Part shown: piece after piece, positions 1 to 6,552 of the stretch | Layout: each line of letters begins with the position of its first letter | How positions within the stretch are numbered: the stretch's first letter is position 1 | Assembly (NCBI GenBank): GCA_937983105.1 | Contig: CALKAM010000118.1 | Span: forward strand, 1 to 13,695 | Reading direction: 5' to 3' | DNA from: Planifilum sp021793745 | GTDB lineage: Bacteria > Bacillota > Bacilli > Thermoactinomycetales > DSM-44946 | DNA length: 13,695 nucleotides | Program-made: the position numbers and the translations under genes | The notes under the pieces: model-generated | The model's input: the letters and a program-made list of their open reading frames with translations, nothing else | The model's database searches: none | What the model was told of the DNA's origin: nothing

Positions 1-176
1 ATGATCCCACCTACGGAGCCCGTCCCCTGCGCCGGGTGATCCAGAAGCACATCGAGGACCGTCTTTCCGAGGAGCTGCTTCGCGGTACGATCAAGCGGGG
101 CGACACCGTGCGCATCGATGTGAAGGACGGCAAATTGGTCGTCGAAGGGAACGAGCTCAGCCCTTCGCGGCAATGA
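1..176 (+). CDS. clpC: ClpC-type AAA+ ATPase, C-terminal end (partial)
   Basis: This is the last 57 codons of a Clp/Hsp100 ATPase, read from the codon at position 3 to a TGA at 174-176; the rest lies outside the window. The reading begins DPTYGARPLRRVIQKHIEDR and continues into a segment rich in SEELLRG and a final VDVKDG-like strand. The YGARPLRR element is the conserved start of the C-terminal small domain of ClpB/ClpC. The HIEDRLSEELLRG stretch is closer to Bacillus ClpC than to ClpB as I know them, so ClpC is preferred. ClpC unfolds substrates for the ClpP protease. In Bacillus clpC is usually followed by radA. Here a terminator and a foreign island follow instead. Confidence 0.85.
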   Translation, partial: DPTYGARPLRRVIQKHIEDRLSEELLRGTIKRGDTVRIDVKDGKLVVEGNELSPSRQ

Positions 177-177
177 A

Positions 178-217
178 AAAAGACCCCTCCTCCGCTCTCG
201 GCGGGGGAGGGGTCTTT
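178..217 (+). terminator. Intrinsic terminator after clpC
   Basis: A GC-rich inverted repeat follows the clpC stop directly. The left arm AAGACCCCTCCTCCGC pairs with the right arm around GGCGGGGGAGGGGTCTT across a TCTC loop. There is an A-run on the left, and a T-rich stretch at 221-226 after a short GCGC. It may also serve the convergent dinB remnant. Confidence 0.8.
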
Positions 218-250
218 GCGCTTTTTCACGAAAGAGATCTGTTGATCCTC

Positions 251-372
251 TCACGCAACGTCCCCCTGTACGAACCCGAAGAGGTGTTCGGCGATTCGCT
301 TCCCCCGGTCGATGATCTGGCCCAGGTGATAGCCGTGCTCCCCTAGGTGATAGATGCAGTGCAATCTCGTCT
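251..372 (-). pseudogene. DinB-family C-terminal fragment, truncated and frameshifted
   Basis: Read on the minus strand and ending in TGA at 251-253, this gives HCIYHLGEHGYHLGQIIDRG followed by about 16 more residues that include FGFVQGD. It matches the C-terminal part of the DinB-family gene at 12365-12914 both in protein (HRVYHLVEHTGYHLGQIVDR) and in nucleotides; GATCTGGCCCAGGTG is shared exactly. Going upstream, extra single bases break the frame, and all similarity stops near 372 where the AT-rich island begins. The 5' two thirds of the gene are therefore missing. DinB-fold proteins are four-helix-bundle metal-binding proteins, often thiol-dependent transferases. It is either a paralogue destroyed by the island's arrival or an older duplicate scrap. 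Confidence 0.75.
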
Positions 373-526
373 TTCACTTAAGACAAGGTTGTATCAAGTA
401 CCAGCAGACCGAAATGTTTGACCAAATAAACAGAAGATAAACAAAGAAATTTATAAATATAAACAGATTTATCGAGATAATCGTGATTAAATAAACAAAA
501 TAACAAAATACACTGAAATTAAATTA

Positions 527-555
527 TTGAAAAAAGGGGGGGGATTACTTATATT
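527..555 (+). promoter_or_regulatory. Candidate sigma-A promoter of the RiPP operon with a G8 spacer
   Basis: TTGAAA at 527-532 and TATATT at 550-555 are separated by exactly 17 bases, which is close to the vegetative consensus. Transcription would start near 562, about 28 bases before the precursor ATG. The spacer contains an uninterrupted run of eight G at 536-543, so slippage there would change the spacer length. The preceding 376-526 is very AT-rich and holds no gene I can recognise. Confidence 0.5.
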
Positions 556-575
556 AATAGTGAAAATAATTGAAA

Positions 576-582
576 GGGGGGG
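576..582 (+). promoter_or_regulatory. Poly-G ribosome binding site of the precursor gene
   Basis: A run of seven G preceded by GAAA lies seven bases upstream of the ATG at 590 and serves as the Shine-Dalgarno sequence. It resembles the TTGAAAAAAGGGGGGGG element 40 bases upstream, so the two may be a local duplication. The run selects 590 as the start rather than the in-frame TTG at 527. Confidence 0.6.
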
Positions 583-589
583 AAATAAA

Positions 590-805
590 ATGGAAATTTA
601 CAAGAATAAGGCGGCAGATTTGTACGATACGTCAATCTCCAACATTACCCCTACAATCAATCCTGCTGAAGATACTAGTAAATTTGGTGTAGGTGTTTTG
701 AGTAAAAATGCAGGTGAAATTCGACCAGCTGACGACATAATAATAATTCCAATTCTGTGTGGAGCAAGTTGTGCTGGTGGATCAGCCAACAAGAAAAATT
801 ACTAA
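590..805 (+). CDS. TOMM/RiPP precursor peptide (leader plus Cys/Ser core)
   Basis: A 71-residue peptide is encoded directly ahead of the modification genes. Residues 1 to about 53 form an acidic, polar leader with no Cys, ending in a hydrophobic patch, ADDIIIIP. The C-terminus, ILCGASCAGGSANKKNY (residues 55-71), holds the only two Cys (57 and 61) plus Ser60 and Ser65, spaced by Gly and Ala. This is the usual look of a core cyclised to thiazoles and oxazoles. The tail KKNY is charged and probably unmodified. The leader/core boundary cannot be read from sequence; a cut near Pro54-Leu56 is a guess. A strong poly-G ribosome binding site supports the ATG at 590. The gene is followed at once by a perfect hairpin, as is common behind RiPP precursors. 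The role is inferred from context and composition; I do not recognise a named family member. Confidence 0.8.
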   Translation: MEIYKNKAADLYDTSISNITPTINPAEDTSKFGVGVLSKNAGEIRPADDIIIIPILCGASCAGGSANKKNY

Positions 806-808
806 TAT

Positions 809-847
809 TAAGTGGACACTTGGTTTTTTCAGCCAAGTGTCCACTTA
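809..847 (+). terminator. Perfect 15-bp intercistronic hairpin after the precursor gene
   Basis: TAAGTGGACACTTGG at 809-823 is exactly complementary to CCAAGTGTCCACTTA at 833-847, with the nine-base loop TTTTTTCAG. It starts three bases after the precursor stop and ends one base before the ribosome binding site AAGGAGG (849-855) of the next gene. There is no T-run after the stem. It is therefore more likely an attenuator or RNA-stabilising and processing hairpin than a full terminator. Such an element would give more precursor than enzyme mRNA. Confidence 0.8.
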
Positions 848-860
848 CAAGGAGGAAAAT

Positions 861-1748
861 ATGCTACAACCGCAATCTAATCATTACATAGTTAATAGTT
901 TTGTATATCATGAGCTTCCTAACGGAGAGATCGTCGTACAAAATAGGTTTGGTATTGTTAAAGTAAAAGAAACGAGAATGATCCGTATTATAAAAGAATG
1001 GGATAGAAAAACTGGATGTATAGTTGATGATGAAACTTTATACAAAATCTTCCGTGGCGATTCAGAAATCGCAACCAAATTTTTGTTACAACATGGTATA
1101 ATCCAAAAAAGTGAGCCTATGAACTTTAATATCAATCGATTAGTGTTTTTTAGCAATCACTCGGACATACTGAAACTGATTGAAAAAATTTTGCTTAACG
1201 ACTATTCATCGAGGGTGAAGGTTGAAATACATTGCCTGGATGACTTTAGTAAGGATTTAATCTCCTCTCACTCATGTTCTCTTGTGTTTATGAATCCGTA
1301 TTGTAAATCAACGGCAAAAAGAATCCGCGATACTATTAAAGATATTCCCAATAGTTACGTTTTAATGAGCTATGTCTACAATAACAAATACTACATTGAT
1401 TCGTTGTATTGCGGTTCCTGGCGGAACCCTTGTCATCTATGTCATATAGGATATATCGAATCCCAGCTTAGAATAAATACTAGTGGGAATATTACCTATC
1501 AACAAATGATAGATTCTCTGTACCACGAAGATCCTAGCTTTAAGGTGGAAGCAGCTTTATCGATCAATCAACAACTAAATATTGTTACTCAACTATTTAA
1601 CCGATTCGAAAAGTTGATTTCTCTGGATACAAGCAAGGTGGTATTCCCGGAAGAATTTCATGAATTTGTTGTTATGGATCTGGAAACTAAAGAAGTACAT
1701 GTAGATACATCCATGCATTGGGAGATGTGTGATTGCTATGAACAATAA
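861..1748 (+). CDS. McbB-like TOMM cyclodehydratase partner (zinc-binding, E1-like)
   Basis: The 295-residue protein has an ATG five bases after a perfect AAGGAGG. In McbB-type proteins the N-terminal winged-helix domain (RiPP recognition element) binds the precursor leader, and the rest is an E1-like scaffold. The protein holds the substrate for the YcaO enzyme. Here residues 1-85 could form that winged helix. A pair CHLC at 191-194 and a second pair CDC at 290-292 can supply the four-Cys structural zinc site typical of the family. No ATP-binding E1 motif is expected or seen; ATP use belongs to YcaO. Sequence similarity to McbB is not strong by eye. The call rests on length, the Cys pairs and the position next to SagB-type and YcaO genes. 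The end overlaps the next gene by 11 bases. Confidence 0.7.
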   Translation: MLQPQSNHYIVNSFVYHELPNGEIVVQNRFGIVKVKETRMIRIIKEWDRKTGCIVDDETLYKIFRGDSEIATKFLLQHGIIQKSEPMNFNINRLVFFSNHSDILKLIEKILLNDYSSRVKVEIHCLDDFSKDLISSHSCSLVFMNPYCKSTAKRIRDTIKDIPNSYVLMSYVYNNKYYIDSLYCGSWRNPCHLCHIGYIESQLRINTSGNITYQQMIDSLYHEDPSFKVEAALSINQQLNIVTQLFNRFEKLISLDTSKVVFPEEFHEFVVMDLETKEVHVDTSMHWEMCDCYEQ

Positions 1749-2538
1749 TTATATCCATGATTGGGATTATCGTTTGGAAAACGCTCTGTCCAGAAAAGTT
1801 TTGGATATAATTATAAAATTTCATCAATCCTCTACATTTTTGCCAGACCGAAATTGCAAATCATCTTTTATAAATAGCGCGATTTATAGCTTTCACAAAG
1901 AAGCAGAAGGGAAGGATATTGTTCCAAAATATTATGATGAAAAAATCGACTTTGATATAGCAAAAACCGATTGGAAAGGTAGTACGAGAATATTTGAAAA
2001 ATCATGGGTAATGCCCAAAAATTTTATTGGAGAAGTATTGTATAATAGTTTTGGGAGAGGAAAGATTAATTATTCCAAAAGGTATCCTTCTGCGGGAGCA
2101 TTATACCCTGTTATCCCCCTTGTTTATATATTTTCATCAAGTGCTGTAGAGGGTATCCGTTTTCCTGGATGCTATGTGTTTGATTCTACAGGAGTTAGTT
2201 TATTGAGCCTTAAACATTGGAATAGCCATGATTTATCCGAAATCCCTTCAGTGATCAATTTTACGGACGGCTATTTATTATCCAATACTGCAATTGGCTA
2301 TGCTATTGATATGAGAAGGGCGGTAGCTAAGTATCGATTAAGAGGATATCGTCACGCACTGATCGAAGTGGGGTTAATGGCCCAAAGTTTCCGCGAAGCT
2401 GTGAACGAAATTAATGAGGATTTGGGGGAAGTATGCTGGTCAGGTTTTAGAGATAATGCACTAACTTTTTATTCTGGTTTGAATGTTAGGCTCGCACCGG
2501 TTGTATTGGTACAGTGGTTTGGTAAAAGGAAGGGATAA
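1738..2538 (+). CDS. McbC/SagB-type FMN-dependent azoline dehydrogenase
   Basis: This 266-residue protein is a member of the SagB/ThcOx branch of the nitroreductase fold, which oxidises azolines to aromatic azoles with FMN. The hallmark RYPSAGALYP is at residues 115-124 and contributes to FMN binding. The second hallmark, KYRLRGYRHALIEVGLMAQS (199-218), matches the family's R-Y-R-x-A-L-x-E-x-G-x-x-x-Q helix. The catalytic Lys and Tyr known from McbC cannot be assigned with certainty here. An in-frame GTG at 1729 lies only four bases after GGGAG. The ATG at 1738 is kept because it gives a more usual start codon. The gene overlaps the upstream gene, indicating translational coupling. Confidence 0.9.
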   Translation: MNNNYIHDWDYRLENALSRKVLDIIIKFHQSSTFLPDRNCKSSFINSAIYSFHKEAEGKDIVPKYYDEKIDFDIAKTDWKGSTRIFEKSWVMPKNFIGEVLYNSFGRGKINYSKRYPSAGALYPVIPLVYIFSSSAVEGIRFPGCYVFDSTGVSLLSLKHWNSHDLSEIPSVINFTDGYLLSNTAIGYAIDMRRAVAKYRLRGYRHALIEVGLMAQSFREAVNEINEDLGEVCWSGFRDNALTFYSGLNVRLAPVVLVQWFGKRKG

Positions 2539-2543
2539 CAATC

Positions 2544-3572
2544 ATGTCATTACAAAATCAATTAACTTTATTTACAAATATATTTCAAACGTATCGTCAC
2601 ATTGCTACTTCGAGGCTTGGGAGCTTTGTAAAGGGAGGATATATCGGACCAGATGTAGGGACTGCAGTTTCACATAATAAAATTTTGGCCTGCAAAAAAG
2701 CGGTGTCTGAAGCAATTGAGAGAAGAGCTATTATGTTAGGTGGAAAAGAAATACATGGTTATGTAGAAACATGGGAGTTGATTGGGAAGCAAAAATCAAA
2801 ACTACCTGTTTGCTTTACAACCTATTCTGATAAGTTTCCCCACTATATTGATACAACTGGGTCAGCATCATACCCTGATAGCCAAAAAGCTGTATTTTAT
2901 GCGATAAAAGAACTGTTGGAAAAAAACGCGCTTTTGTTGTTCTGGTATTTAAAAAATGGTTATCGTATTGATTCATCTTTATTTAACATAATGAATAATG
3001 CGTATTATCGTTTGTTATCGAGAAAGTATGAGGTGTCCATATTTTTATGTACATACTTTTCTCCTTTAAAAGTGGTTTTTACCCTAATTTATAGCGACGA
3101 TAGTTATCCAATGGGAGGAGTTGGTTCTAGTCTTAATTTTAAAGAAGCGATTATTAAGTCTTTAGAGGAGACTTATCTTTTAAAATGCTTGGAGCTAATT
3201 AATGATGACATCAAGATTTTTCCAAAATCTAATAAGGGATCTGAAGAGGATAAATTATCATGTGTTCGGTATGTGGAAGAATTGTCTACTTTAGACACTT
3301 ATAAATACACGGAGAAGGATGACGGTCCAACTAATGAAAAGGGAGATCTGAGATTGCTTTTCAACTGTATACCAGAATGGGTAGCGGATCTACACTTAAT
3401 ATTTCTTCCTCAGTTAATGTTTCCGGCACTAAAATGTGTTAAAGTTTTTAGTCGAGATCTACTAAATTGTTTGCCCTCAAAAAAAACTATCAACCCTGAC
3501 ATAAAGATCTGTAAAAAATTTGGATTAAACACAGAGAAGCTAGAACAGGTCGTTGATTGCCCCATATTGTAA
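2544..3572 (+). CDS. YcaO-domain protein 1 (no PxPxP tail)
   Basis: The 342-residue protein is an ATP-dependent YcaO enzyme. These phosphorylate a backbone amide to drive azoline, thioamide or amidine formation. ATP/Mg-binding signatures are visible in order: SEAIER (55-60); then a D-x-x-G-S-A-S stretch leading to AIKELLEKNA (120-129), where E123 and E126 match the second acidic pair; and KEAIIKSLEET (200-210), with E208 as the third-motif Glu. The catalytic set therefore seems complete. The C-terminus, EQVVDCPIL, lacks the proline-rich PxPxP end that azoline-forming YcaOs use for catalysis. ATG follows AAGGAAGGGA with good spacing, five bases after the dehydrogenase stop. It may act as a partner subunit to YcaO 2 or perform a second chemistry. 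No TfuA protein, the usual thioamidation partner, is present. Confidence 0.88.
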   Translation: MSLQNQLTLFTNIFQTYRHIATSRLGSFVKGGYIGPDVGTAVSHNKILACKKAVSEAIERRAIMLGGKEIHGYVETWELIGKQKSKLPVCFTTYSDKFPHYIDTTGSASYPDSQKAVFYAIKELLEKNALLLFWYLKNGYRIDSSLFNIMNNAYYRLLSRKYEVSIFLCTYFSPLKVVFTLIYSDDSYPMGGVGSSLNFKEAIIKSLEETYLLKCLELINDDIKIFPKSNKGSEEDKLSCVRYVEELSTLDTYKYTEKDDGPTNEKGDLRLLFNCIPEWVADLHLIFLPQLMFPALKCVKVFSRDLLNCLPSKKTINPDIKICKKFGLNTEKLEQVVDCPIL

Positions 3573-3582
3573 AAGGTGGTGA
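3573..3582 (+). promoter_or_regulatory. Ribosome binding site that favours a TTG start for YcaO 2
   Basis: AAGGTGGTGA matches the extended anti-Shine-Dalgarno complement AAGGAGGTGA at all but one base. It ends five bases before TTG at 3588. The in-frame GTG codons at 3576 and 3579 lie inside this element and are therefore unlikely starts. Confidence 0.6.
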
Positions 3583-3587
3583 ACAAA

Positions 3588-4685
3588 TTGTACTATCATG
3601 TCAATTTTAATGCTCCTTCTTTTGTTCCTATGTCATTACTCGTCAATCGATCAATATTCCTTGGTCAGCATTGTTCTGCAACAATTTATGCGCCGTCTGT
3701 CAAAGGGATTGGTGGTTATTCTACACAATTTAGAATCTCCGATACTATAAAAGCTGCCATTGGAGAACATATTGAACGGACATCTCTATATATTAATGCG
3801 GGAAATTTTAAGAGTGAGAAATGCGTTGCATTCAATTTGATAACGGGTGAGGTTATAGAAGTCCCCGCATCTCGGATCCTACTTAACTATAATTCCAAGA
3901 TTTTTAAAGGGAAGGAAATTAACGATGATTATAATGACTCCTGCGGCGTTGCCTCATATTTAGATTCCAGTTCGGCTATCACAAATGCTTTTTTAGAGTT
4001 TTTTGAGCGACAATCTTTGATTTATAATTGGCTAACACAGAGCAAGGGATCTAGAATAGATTTATCTAGTATCGAAAATCCTAAGTTGCGTTCGATTATT
4101 AAAAAATCATTTCACTTTATAGACGAATTTCATATAATTGATATTTCGATTCATCCTAGTATTAACGTTGCTTTATCTCTTGGTATTGGAGAGCATTATA
4201 TGGGAATGGGGGCTTCCGCTAATTGGGATTTGGAAAAAGCAATGATGGATTCCATTAAAGAGATGTTTCAGTGTTTTAGCATAAACCTGCAAACTGACAG
4301 ACAAAAATTACGATCTGGTGACGAGTATGATTCTGATTACTACTTTAAGTATTTATTCACTCATTTTGATCCACAAAAATTGCGACAGGCATACAGTTAT
4401 TTAATTGACAGTCCCAAAATAAAAAATATAACGGACAAACGGAACTTTCCTGATAATTTTACCGATCGGATATTGCAGATTAGTCAAGACTTAGATTTAA
4501 ATCTCTATGCTTGTTTTATACCTACGGTAAAACGAGGGTTGAAAACGAAGATTGTCAAAGTTTTCTCTCCAGAAGGTTATCCTCATATGAATACAAAGAA
4601 AATAAACCCTATGGATTATCACATAACTCATTCATTGGGGCGTACGGAATTTCCAAACTTGTACAAACCATTGCCATTCCCTTAA
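3588..4685 (+). CDS. YcaO-domain protein 2 with PxPxP C-terminus (cyclodehydratase D protein)
   Basis: This is a second YcaO enzyme, 365 residues from TTG at 3588 (369 from GTG at 3576). The first acidic signature is AAIGEHIER (56-64; E60, E63). The second is AFLEFFERQ (134-142; E137, E140), preceded by GVASYLDSSSA. The third lies in MGMGASANWDLEKAMMDSIK and the following E. The protein ends in KPLPFP, a true PxPxP terminus of the kind needed for azoline formation in characterised TOMM cyclodehydratases. It is the best candidate for the Cys/Ser/Thr cyclodehydratase working with the McbB-like protein. It shares the YcaO architecture with its upstream neighbour but the two are clearly diverged, so they are not a recent duplication. 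Confidence 0.9.
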   Translation: MYYHVNFNAPSFVPMSLLVNRSIFLGQHCSATIYAPSVKGIGGYSTQFRISDTIKAAIGEHIERTSLYINAGNFKSEKCVAFNLITGEVIEVPASRILLNYNSKIFKGKEINDDYNDSCGVASYLDSSSAITNAFLEFFERQSLIYNWLTQSKGSRIDLSSIENPKLRSIIKKSFHFIDEFHIIDISIHPSINVALSLGIGEHYMGMGASANWDLEKAMMDSIKEMFQCFSINLQTDRQKLRSGDEYDSDYYFKYLFTHFDPQKLRQAYSYLIDSPKIKNITDKRNFPDNFTDRILQISQDLDLNLYACFIPTVKRGLKTKIVKVFSPEGYPHMNTKKINPMDYHITHSLGRTEFPNLYKPLPFP

Positions 4686-4751
4686 GAGATTGAAACAACG
4701 TATTTAACGGTATAATCCAAAAATGTGTATTCCAGAAAACCGAATCAAGCA

Positions 4752-4823
4752 AGCCAGTGGCGTATTTAGGTCCCATTGAATCGAAGGTATATCTATAGCG
4801 TTTTAGAGCTATACTTACTGGCT
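4752..4823 (+). other. Nested inverted repeats between YcaO 2 and the permease
   Basis: The 256-base gap 4686-4941 has no open gene. It contains AGCCAGT (4752-4758) complementary to ACTGGCT (4817-4823), enclosing TATAGC (4794-4799) complementary to GCTATA (4808-4813). This could be a folded leader or processing element in the transcript. The stems are short, so chance is possible. Confidence 0.3.
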
Positions 4824-4883
4824 AGAGTAACCATTCAAAAAATGTAACAGCTTGTTCAAGATATATGAGTTGGACCAAAAGTG

Positions 4884-4912
4884 TTGAGTATCTATTTACA
4901 TCAAGGTATATC
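4884..4912 (+). promoter_or_regulatory. Candidate promoter for the ABC permease gene
   Basis: TTGAGT at 4884-4889 and TATATC at 4907-4912 are 17 bases apart. A start site near 4919 would leave a short leader before the ribosome binding site GGTGG (4931-4935) and the ATG at 4942. A separate transcript for the exporter genes would fit the 256-base gap. Confidence 0.4.
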
Positions 4913-4941
4913 ACAATGCTACTGAAGTCAGGTGGAAAATA

Positions 4942-5706
4942 ATGGTGCGAAATGTTCAACATTTTTTCGTTTTATTTGTTAAATACGCTTTCGCCTATAA
5001 AATAAACATTTTTTGGCTTCTCATTCTTCCGATGGGAATTATGGTTTGGACAAATCGTTCTTGGTTGGTTGATGAACCAACAAGTGAGGAGTATGTTAGA
5101 TATTTAGCAGCTATTTGGGGATATATGATTACAATTATAGGGACGAATGGTGTGGGATTAACAATTCTTATCTTAAGGGAAAATGGATTTTTGAAAATGT
5201 TTAAATACATTGCAGGTTCCATCACCCCGGTTGTGTGGGGACAGCTTCTATCACAAGTGTTGTTTCTTCTAATAAATGTTGTAGTTCTTACTGGAACAAC
5301 TTCATTGCTTTTTAAGCCTGAACTGACTTTGAAGGTTTTGATTGTCTCAGTGTTGGTAATTTTGATTGCTGCTATCCCAATCAGTTTGTTCTTTATTTGG
5401 ATTCCTACTTTGCCTTACCGTAATGAGTCGATAACCCCGTTTGTTAGTATCTCAGTGATAATTTTGACATATCTGACCGCCTCCTATTCGCCTAGTTCAT
5501 CTATTTTCTGGGTAGACTTTATATTGCTATTTAATCCAGTAAAATTCATTATAAGCCTTTCTGATACACTTTTTGTCTTTTTTAAAATTTATTCAGCACC
5601 AACAATTCCTTTCTCGAGCTATTTAATAGTAATATTAACATATGTCATGTTAGGATATGTTTTCTTAAAAAAAGTCAAGATACGGTCCCAAATTATTCGT
5701 AATTAG
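4942..5706 (+). CDS. ABC-2 type transporter permease
   Basis: A 254-residue, strongly hydrophobic protein with about six membrane segments, estimated by eye at residues 21-37, 57-78, 90-118, 124-150, 158-178 and 222-245. A basic, amphipathic N-terminus precedes the first. Size and layout fit the ABC-2 permease fold used by exporters of bacteriocins and other RiPPs, for example McbE-type or lantibiotic-immunity permeases. It would dimerise and pair with the ATPase encoded at 6553-7281. There is no fused nucleotide-binding or peptidase domain. The likely job is export of the matured peptide and/or self-protection. ATG follows GGTGG with six-base spacing. Unusually, it is parted from its ATPase partner by 846 bases of unexplained DNA. 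Confidence 0.8.
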   Translation: MVRNVQHFFVLFVKYAFAYKINIFWLLILPMGIMVWTNRSWLVDEPTSEEYVRYLAAIWGYMITIIGTNGVGLTILILRENGFLKMFKYIAGSITPVVWGQLLSQVLFLLINVVVLTGTTSLLFKPELTLKVLIVSVLVILIAAIPISLFFIWIPTLPYRNESITPFVSISVIILTYLTASYSPSSSIFWVDFILLFNPVKFIISLSDTLFVFFKIYSAPTIPFSSYLIVILTYVMLGYVFLKKVKIRSQIIRN

Positions 5707-5960
5707 TTGTGTTAATAAATGATTGGAAACCACCGGTCTTGGAGCGATTTACTAAGCGTAAAGAAAGGGGTTGCAGATCCAGAGCCCGTTCTATTAAATA
5801 TCGAGCAGTGTGCCGCGAAAAGGTAAGATCCTTACAGAAGATGCGAGAATACTTCAAGAAAAATGGAAATATCCAAGCTATACGGAAATTTGAGCACAAT
5901 CTAGGAGAGGTTACCTCTGGGGAATTATTCTTGTCTTTCCAGGTGACCTGCGATGGGGCG

Positions 5961-5982
5961 CCTCAAGTATTTGAGGTTTTTT
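5961..5982 (+). terminator. Intrinsic terminator downstream of the permease
   Basis: CCTCAA (5961-5966), loop GTAT and TTGAGG (5971-5976) are followed directly by six T (5977-5982). It is a short but textbook-shaped terminator. It would end transcripts coming from the permease 255 bases upstream, which implies that the ATPase and protease genes need their own promoter. Confidence 0.5.
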
Positions 5983-6361
5983 GTGCCGAAGAAAGCGGGG
6001 GAACGTGCAAGGATACCTTGGTCTTTTGCAAATCCACCTGTGAGCGAGTCAAGATTGATTGAGACAACGGAAAACCTGCGTGGGAGCCGAAAGATTTTCA
6101 CAATCAGGAGGGAGGCATCACGGCAGATAAGCCTCAGCTTCCAAGGCCTTGGGGGTGGTACTCCACCTGTAGATCTTCGGGTGAGGGCGGAGCGGGAAGG
6201 TGAGCCCTTGTGGCTGTGCCTATTCGGCCCGGATGGAATACGGCCATAATCCTTTATCCCGGCGGCTTGAGCAGTTAGGGTTGCTCCAGAATTGATTGAG
6301 TAGAACGTCACCTTTCCTGCTTCCGATGTGAATCGAAGAAAAATCAATACAAGCAATCTAG

Positions 6362-6376
6362 GTTTCTTAAAGAAAC
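6362..6376. promoter_or_regulatory. Operator-like palindrome upstream of the ABC ATPase
   Basis: GTTTCTT-A-AAGAAAC is a perfect inverted repeat with seven-base arms around a single base, about 180 bases before the ATPase start. Two more dyads follow: CCATG-TTATT-CATGG (6492-6506), and GACAC (6506-6510) with GTGTC (6524-6528). They could be operators or RNA stems. No regulator gene is visible in the window. Confidence 0.3.
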
Positions 6377-6552
6377 GTATGTATTTCTGTCTATCGGAGT
6401 GAATAAATTGATACATAGGGATTAGAAAAAATAGCCTGATTAGCATCGCTATCCTTACCCAATTTTCATTTCCTAGGTTTAACTACATCAACCATGTTAT
6501 TCATGGACACTAAAATTCGATTTGTGTCGTAAATTGAAAGGAGATTTCTCTA

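Larger units (their letters stand above)
5707..6552 (+). other. 846-bp interval of unknown nature with a GC-rich core
   Basis: Between permease and ATPase lies DNA unlike its surroundings. From 5709 a 117-codon frame is open, starting at GTG without a ribosome binding site. It is Lys/Arg-rich at first (RKERGCRSRARSIKYR) and then has five Cys near its end. From about 5940 to 6260 the DNA is GC-rich, and both strands keep long but unconvincing open frames (98 codons plus, 173 codons minus). I recognise none of these as a protein family. Overlapping open frames on both strands in GC-rich DNA inside an AT-rich island suggest a scrap of chromosomal or mobile-element origin, perhaps a decayed insertion sequence or a structured RNA. 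A 12-base palindrome CCAAGGCCTTGG (6141-6152) and a small hairpin GGTGG-TACT-CCACC (6154-6167) lie in the core. The final 290 bases are AT-rich upstream DNA of the ATPase gene. Confidence 0.5.

Noticed and set aside
527..589. 21-codon N-terminal extension of the precursor from TTG at 527
   Set aside because: It would translate the -35/-10 region and two G-runs, and has no ribosome binding site. The ATG at 590 follows a strong one.
759..860. 34-codon N-terminal extension of the McbB-like protein
   Set aside because: It would begin inside the precursor gene and read through the hairpin. The ATG at 861 has a perfect AAGGAGG and is the evident start.
4800..4813. GTTTTAGAGCTATA looks like the start of a type II-A CRISPR repeat
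   Set aside because: Only about 13 bases match and the rest of the repeat does not. There is a single copy, with no spacers, no cas genes and no second repeat nearby. It is part of a small inverted repeat in an AT-rich gap, so chance is the simplest reading.
5925..6446. 173-codon minus-strand open frame in the GC-rich block
   Set aside because: No ribosome binding site, no recognisable domain, a Pro/Arg/Ser-rich sequence typical of a shadow frame, and it spans a T-run terminator. Kept only as part of the unexplained interval.
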